23,642 nt of DNA. Source: CAYSPU01 sp964432995. GTDB lineage: Bacteria > Verrucomicrobiota > Verrucomicrobiia > Limisphaerales > JAHDYP01. Position 1 is the stretch's first letter. Every line of letters starts with the position of its first letter. The stretch lies in NCBI GenBank assembly GCA_964432995.1, contig CAYSPU010000069.1, forward strand, positions 1 to 23,642, read 5' to 3'. The notes under the pieces are model-generated. The model did no database searches, had not been told where the DNA came from, and saw only the letters and a program-made list of their open reading frames with translations. A program made the translations under genes and the position numbers. Below are positions 21,401-23,642 of the stretch, in pieces.

Positions 21401-23331
21401 GCGCAGCGTACGGTGAGCCCCACGGCATCGTTCGGCGCCAGCACGGTGCCCGATACGGGATCACTGGGGATGGTAAACGCCGCGTCTGATCCCGGGGTCC
21501 ACGTCAGCGCTCCCAACTCCAGAGTCCCATCTCCGGCATTCGTCAACGTCAGGGCAAGGTCCACGGAACGGCCCACGAAAACCGGGCCAAAATCCAATGT
21601 AGCCGGGACGGCCCGGAGGTCGGCCAAGCCGAGCCGGCTCTCTCCGGCGACCGAGCGCGACTGCAGCGGTTCGTCGGCATCGTTGGAGTGGACGGTCAGT
21701 TCCGTTTGATAGGAGCCGGGGCTCTCGGGTTCGAAGCCAATCGTGAAGGTACGCTGCTGGCCGACGGGAATCGCTGCCGGGAGGCTGCCGATGGGTTGCG
21801 AACCTCCCTGGAGGTCGAGGGTGAAAGGAGGCAGGGACGCGAGTCCGATGGCCGACACTGTGACGCTCAGCGGACCGGCGTTGCGGAGGGTGACGACGAT
21901 TTTGGGGACCGTTGTGCCCACGGCCACCTCGCCAAAGACCAGGGAGCCAGGCGCGACCGTCAGGGAGACCGTTGGTGCCGGCGGGACGCCCGCCGCTTCG
22001 TAGGCCCCGGCGTCCGGCGCCGCCAACGTGTCGCCGTCGCCGTCCTGCGGACGCGGCTGACCGCGCTGGTCAGTGGTCAGCAGGTTGGCGGCGCCTGGCA
22101 CGTCAAGAGCCGGACTGCCCGCAAACAGGGAATGCGTCAGGGTGGATCCACCGTGGTCTTCCAGGGGGCCTACTAAAGGATCTCCCTGCCGCTGCGAGGG
22201 TGTGTTGCACGTGCCATCGGTCGCCACGTTTCCGGCTCCATCCACAATTCGCGTGGTGGCCCCAGACCCGTTGTTGGGCGTGTTGAACGCCAGGAGGCAG
22301 TTCTGCAGCGTGATCTCCGGGTAGGGCGCCGCGGCCGAGTGGTAGATGGCGCCTCCACCCTGGCTGGCATGGTTGAAAGCGAGGGTCACGTGACGGAAGG
22401 TGCCACCGCCATACCAATCGTATAGGGCACCTCCTTGACCGTTGGCTTGATTACCGCTGAAGGTGCAGTTGTCGATCTGGAGGATGCCGTTGTTGTGAAT
22501 GGCACCGCCTTCGCCCACCGTGGCGACGTTCTCAACGAACAGCGAGTCGGTAGCCACCACGTCGACGCCCGTGCGCAGGGCTCCGCCGCGGGCTGCCCGG
22601 TTGCCCCGGAAGACGCAACGGCGTATCGTCAGTGCGCCACCTTGAGGACACCCGACGGCCCCACCCTCGGCGTCCGCTCCGTTGTTTGCGAAGACGCAAT
22701 CCTCCAGGGTGAGCCGCGGCCCTGTGCTCCCGATCGCGCCATGGTGGGCGTATCGCAAATCGCCCGCCGCGTAGTTGCTCTGCATGACCACATTCGACAG
22801 AGCCAGCTCGCTCCAGTAATTCGCGATGCCCGCATTGGCTACCAAACCCGAGGTGTCCGCCACCACCACGCCGTTTCGCAAAGTCAAGTTCTCAAGACGC
22901 ACGCTATAGACGGTCCGGTCTTCGATCGACCCCACGGTGAGGACGCGGCCACGCCGATCCGCGTCAATCACCGTTGCCTCCGTGCCCAGCCCCCGAATGG
23001 TGATGTTCCCCGGCACGAACTGCTGGCCGTTCAGGTTGGTCACCGTCATGTTGCGCGCGAACGTGATCAGGGTTCGACCGCCCAGAGCACCCGCCTGCAT
23101 CAGGGCGGCGCGGAGCGTCACTTGTTGCCCGACATCCATATTTGCGTCGGGCACACCGTCGTTGAGGTTGGTGTCGGGACTGTCGCGGGTATCGTTCACG
23201 ACGAAGGTGCGGTCATAGCTCTCCTGGGCATGGAGAAGGCACGTGACCAGTGCGAGCGCGACGATAAGTGACGCCCGCGGAGTCATCAAACGGTGGGAGG
23301 CGATTCGTCGGGGACAAGCAGCAGCATTCAT
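18448..23331 (-). CDS. Giant secreted beta-helix / ASH / propeller protein
   Basis: A 1627-residue exported protein. Signal peptide at 1-36 (SLIVALALVTCLLHA); CSLREA-like N-terminus and right-handed beta-helix (about 42-450), with glycine-rich rungs such as GNQANGQGGALYD like polymorphic outer-membrane and autotransporter passengers; two ASH (choice-of-anchor D) domains (about 456-675); an SBBP-type beta-propeller (about 685-1060); a third ASH domain (about 1062-1165); a second propeller (about 1177-1557) closely similar to the first; and a C-terminal beta domain (1558-1627) with the pattern 'VAIQHTPSLTAPDWKPLAENL'. No enzyme motif or membrane anchor is seen, so it is probably surface-attached or released and may bind cells or glycans. 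ATG 23331 is chosen because of a GAGGGAG box 6-7 nt upstream; ATG 23286 would give a shorter signal peptide but has no such box. Monocistronic. Confidence 0.85.
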   Translation of the reverse strand: MNAAACPRRIASHRLMTPRASLIVALALVTCLLHAQESYDRTFVVNDTRDSPDTNLNDGVPDANMDVGQQVTLRAALMQAGALGGRTLITFARNMTVTNLNGQQFVPGNITIRGLGTEATVIDADRRGRVLTVGSIEDRTVYSVRLENLTLRNGVVVADTSGLVANAGIANYWSELALSNVVMQSNYAAGDLRYAHHGAIGSTGPRLTLEDCVFANNGADAEGGAVGCPQGGALTIRRCVFRGNRAARGGALRTGVDVVATDSLFVENVATVGEGGAIHNNGILQIDNCTFSGNQANGQGGALYDWYGGGTFRHVTLAFNHASQGGGAIYHSAAAPYPEITLQNCLLAFNTPNNGSGATTRIVDGAGNVATDGTCNTPSQRQGDPLVGPLEDHGGSTLTHSLFAGSPALDVPGAANLLTTDQRGQPRPQDGDGDTLAAPDAGAYEAAGVPPAPTVSLTVAPGSLVFGEVAVGTTVPKIVVTLRNAGPLSVTVSAIGLASLPPFTLDLQGGSQPIGSLPAAIPVGQQRTFTIGFEPESPGSYQTELTVHSNDADEPLQSRSVAGESRLGLADLRAVPATLDFGPVFVGRSVDLALTLTNAGDGTLELGALTWTPGSDAAFTIPSDPVSGTVLAPNDAVGLTVRCAPTAAGTLAATLQIPSNDPDASPLLVSVTAEGIQVPILAQTAALTLDGGQGNDAVYGVALDSAGKLLGAGSFAVATSDATGFLVKYGSSWTNTLEMGPVGAGKDDSTDQFLDVAVDSTDHVIGVGVKSGSWNLDGYHQAVVVRKLSPEGALVWEETYHDFAWNAGRAVAVDAQDNLFVVGNVYTSFTINNQWVILKYNSAGQLQPGFPIKVNFSDLSTPWDLAHGVAVGPDGRFVVVGQRAVTDNNLDWHVRCYEANGTLAWEDTFSGTALLHDVATDVAIDRNGNVAVAGYSNHGADNGTQANYDWLVIQYTAGGGRAWTYQYESAAGRSETCAAVLVDALDQVLVGGNMRNNAGVNQWRVVQLNGQDGSEIAEQLWESGGSQSLHDLALRDGQLLIGGSRQGAIDQDAALVAGLYVGQPELSVSPPSLAFGSVVVGESAQASLTLHNRGDQDRSFAAPTGTDALPAPFHLRTDLSSGLFLPAGSSAEIHIAFQPAVPGSYDALFVLRETAAGAPSLQVPLSGTAVDPDPLGNEVFVHAEDGGYGADYGTSVAWDRDGILVRVSYLAAQTSPAFGTSGLVRKFAASPWSDTLEEGQVVSGVKDDSSDSFFDVAVDSQNRVIVAGQQSGSWSSQGYHQAMVIRKYSPDGTLLWSRLYHNYAWNAARGVALDTQDNIYVTGNAFTSFSTYNQWAVLKYTPDGALVDGFPVFHDQGTLSTPIDVPYDIAAWPDGGFVVVGQVAAGTENLDWHIRQYQADRQLAGADTYDHAGLHDIARSVAIDSTGNFVVGGCFNKGSDNGASADYDWLIVKYDRSNQQRLWTATFESEPGRSEQCIAVAVDGLDRVLAGGTARDESGNLHGCLLQLSAADGMLLARRDWPGATFAGVQGIAVRQHDIALTGYAQLDSIDIRTVVQRVPPLQIHSWHVDSNGVTLQWLYPMQRVAIQHTPSLTAPDWKPLAENLSTTTWAGSLPEGEQGFLRAVEP

Positions 23332-23642
23332 CGGATGCTCCCTCGGCTGCGGCCGCGGTTGCGGTCCCGAATCCTCAGTCGTGCCGGATTCGGGAAGCGC
23401 GCCCAAGCGGTCTAGGGTTTCTGGGCTACGGTTGAGATGCCCCAAGGTAATCTGCAGCCGCGCTTCGTGTCAAACCACTGGAGGGGCACCGGAGGGCGCA
23501 CGTCGCAGAACATCCGTCGAGGAACAGCTTGCGACGACGGGACGGAGCGTCTAGTTTCTCAGACGGAATCCACCTCATGAGGGCGGCGGCAAACGTCGAG
23601 TGCGCTGGCGTGTCAACATGCAGGAGAGCGCGTGTGAAAAGG
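23332..23642. other. Upstream region of the giant gene, no gene seen
   Basis: These 311 nt contain the ribosome binding site of the minus-strand giant gene and presumably its promoter. A TTGACA box on the minus strand (23616-23611) lacks a matching -10. Short open frames on both strands show no protein features. Confidence 0.5.

Noticed and set aside
23611..23616. TTGACA (minus strand) as a -35 box for the giant gene
   Set aside because: No acceptable -10 box at 16-18 nt, so a promoter cannot be supported.

Overview
The window is GC-rich, densely coding DNA that looks like a Verrucomicrobiota chromosome fragment, probably from a metagenome-assembled or draft genome because it carries two 10-N scaffold joins. 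The phylum call is inference. It rests on the mix of a verrucomicrobial-style type II pseudopilin, a periplasmic CBM9-like/two-component-propeller sensor kinase, large glycoside hydrolases, a giant beta-helix/ASH/propeller secreted protein, and gene-free DNA full of hairpin-forming repeats. No rRNA, tRNA, CRISPR array, transposase or integrase was seen.

Layout. (1) 1-404 holds hairpin repeats and a palindromic promoter/operator candidate. (2) A plus-strand run of three genes joined by ATGA overlaps: a DUF4143-type AAA ATPase (405-1604), a very large hybrid sensor histidine kinase (1601-6547) and a sigma54-activator response regulator (6544-8145). (3) A 264-nt convergent spacer holds another hairpin repeat. 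(4) On the minus strand, one gene (8410-12153) encodes a GH29 alpha-L-fucosidase fused to a GH95-like domain; it is preceded by a 755-nt gene-free region with two GntR-like palindromes. (5) On the minus strand, a small lipoprotein (12909-13316) and a pseudopilin (13369 to about 14202). (6) A 490-nt repeat-rich divergent spacer. (7) On the plus strand, two overlapping phospholipid acyltransferase genes (14693-16090 and 16087-18300, the second Aas-like). (8) A convergent spacer with two hairpins. (9) On the minus strand, a 1627-residue secreted protein (18448-23331).

How the genes may work together (inference). The kinase has a carbohydrate-binding-like N-terminus and a periplasmic propeller like the hybrid two-component sensors of polysaccharide utilisation loci. 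Its output is a separate NtrC-like regulator rather than a fused AraC domain. The convergent fucosidase fusion is the obvious candidate target, which would make this a small fucose-polysaccharide sensing and degradation locus. The acyltransferase pair looks like an independent lysophospholipid re-acylation operon, and the giant secreted protein a separate surface or extracellular factor.

Most interesting items: a roughly 57-residue in-frame repeat insertion carrying two tandem DNA hairpins inside the kinase ATP-binding domain; the GH29/GH95-like fusion with a G-quadruplex-like tract at its linker; three TGGTC-N(1-2)-GACCA palindromes upstream of genes; a sigma54 activator whose Fis helix appears replaced by a winged-helix-like domain; and an internally duplicated propeller in the giant protein.
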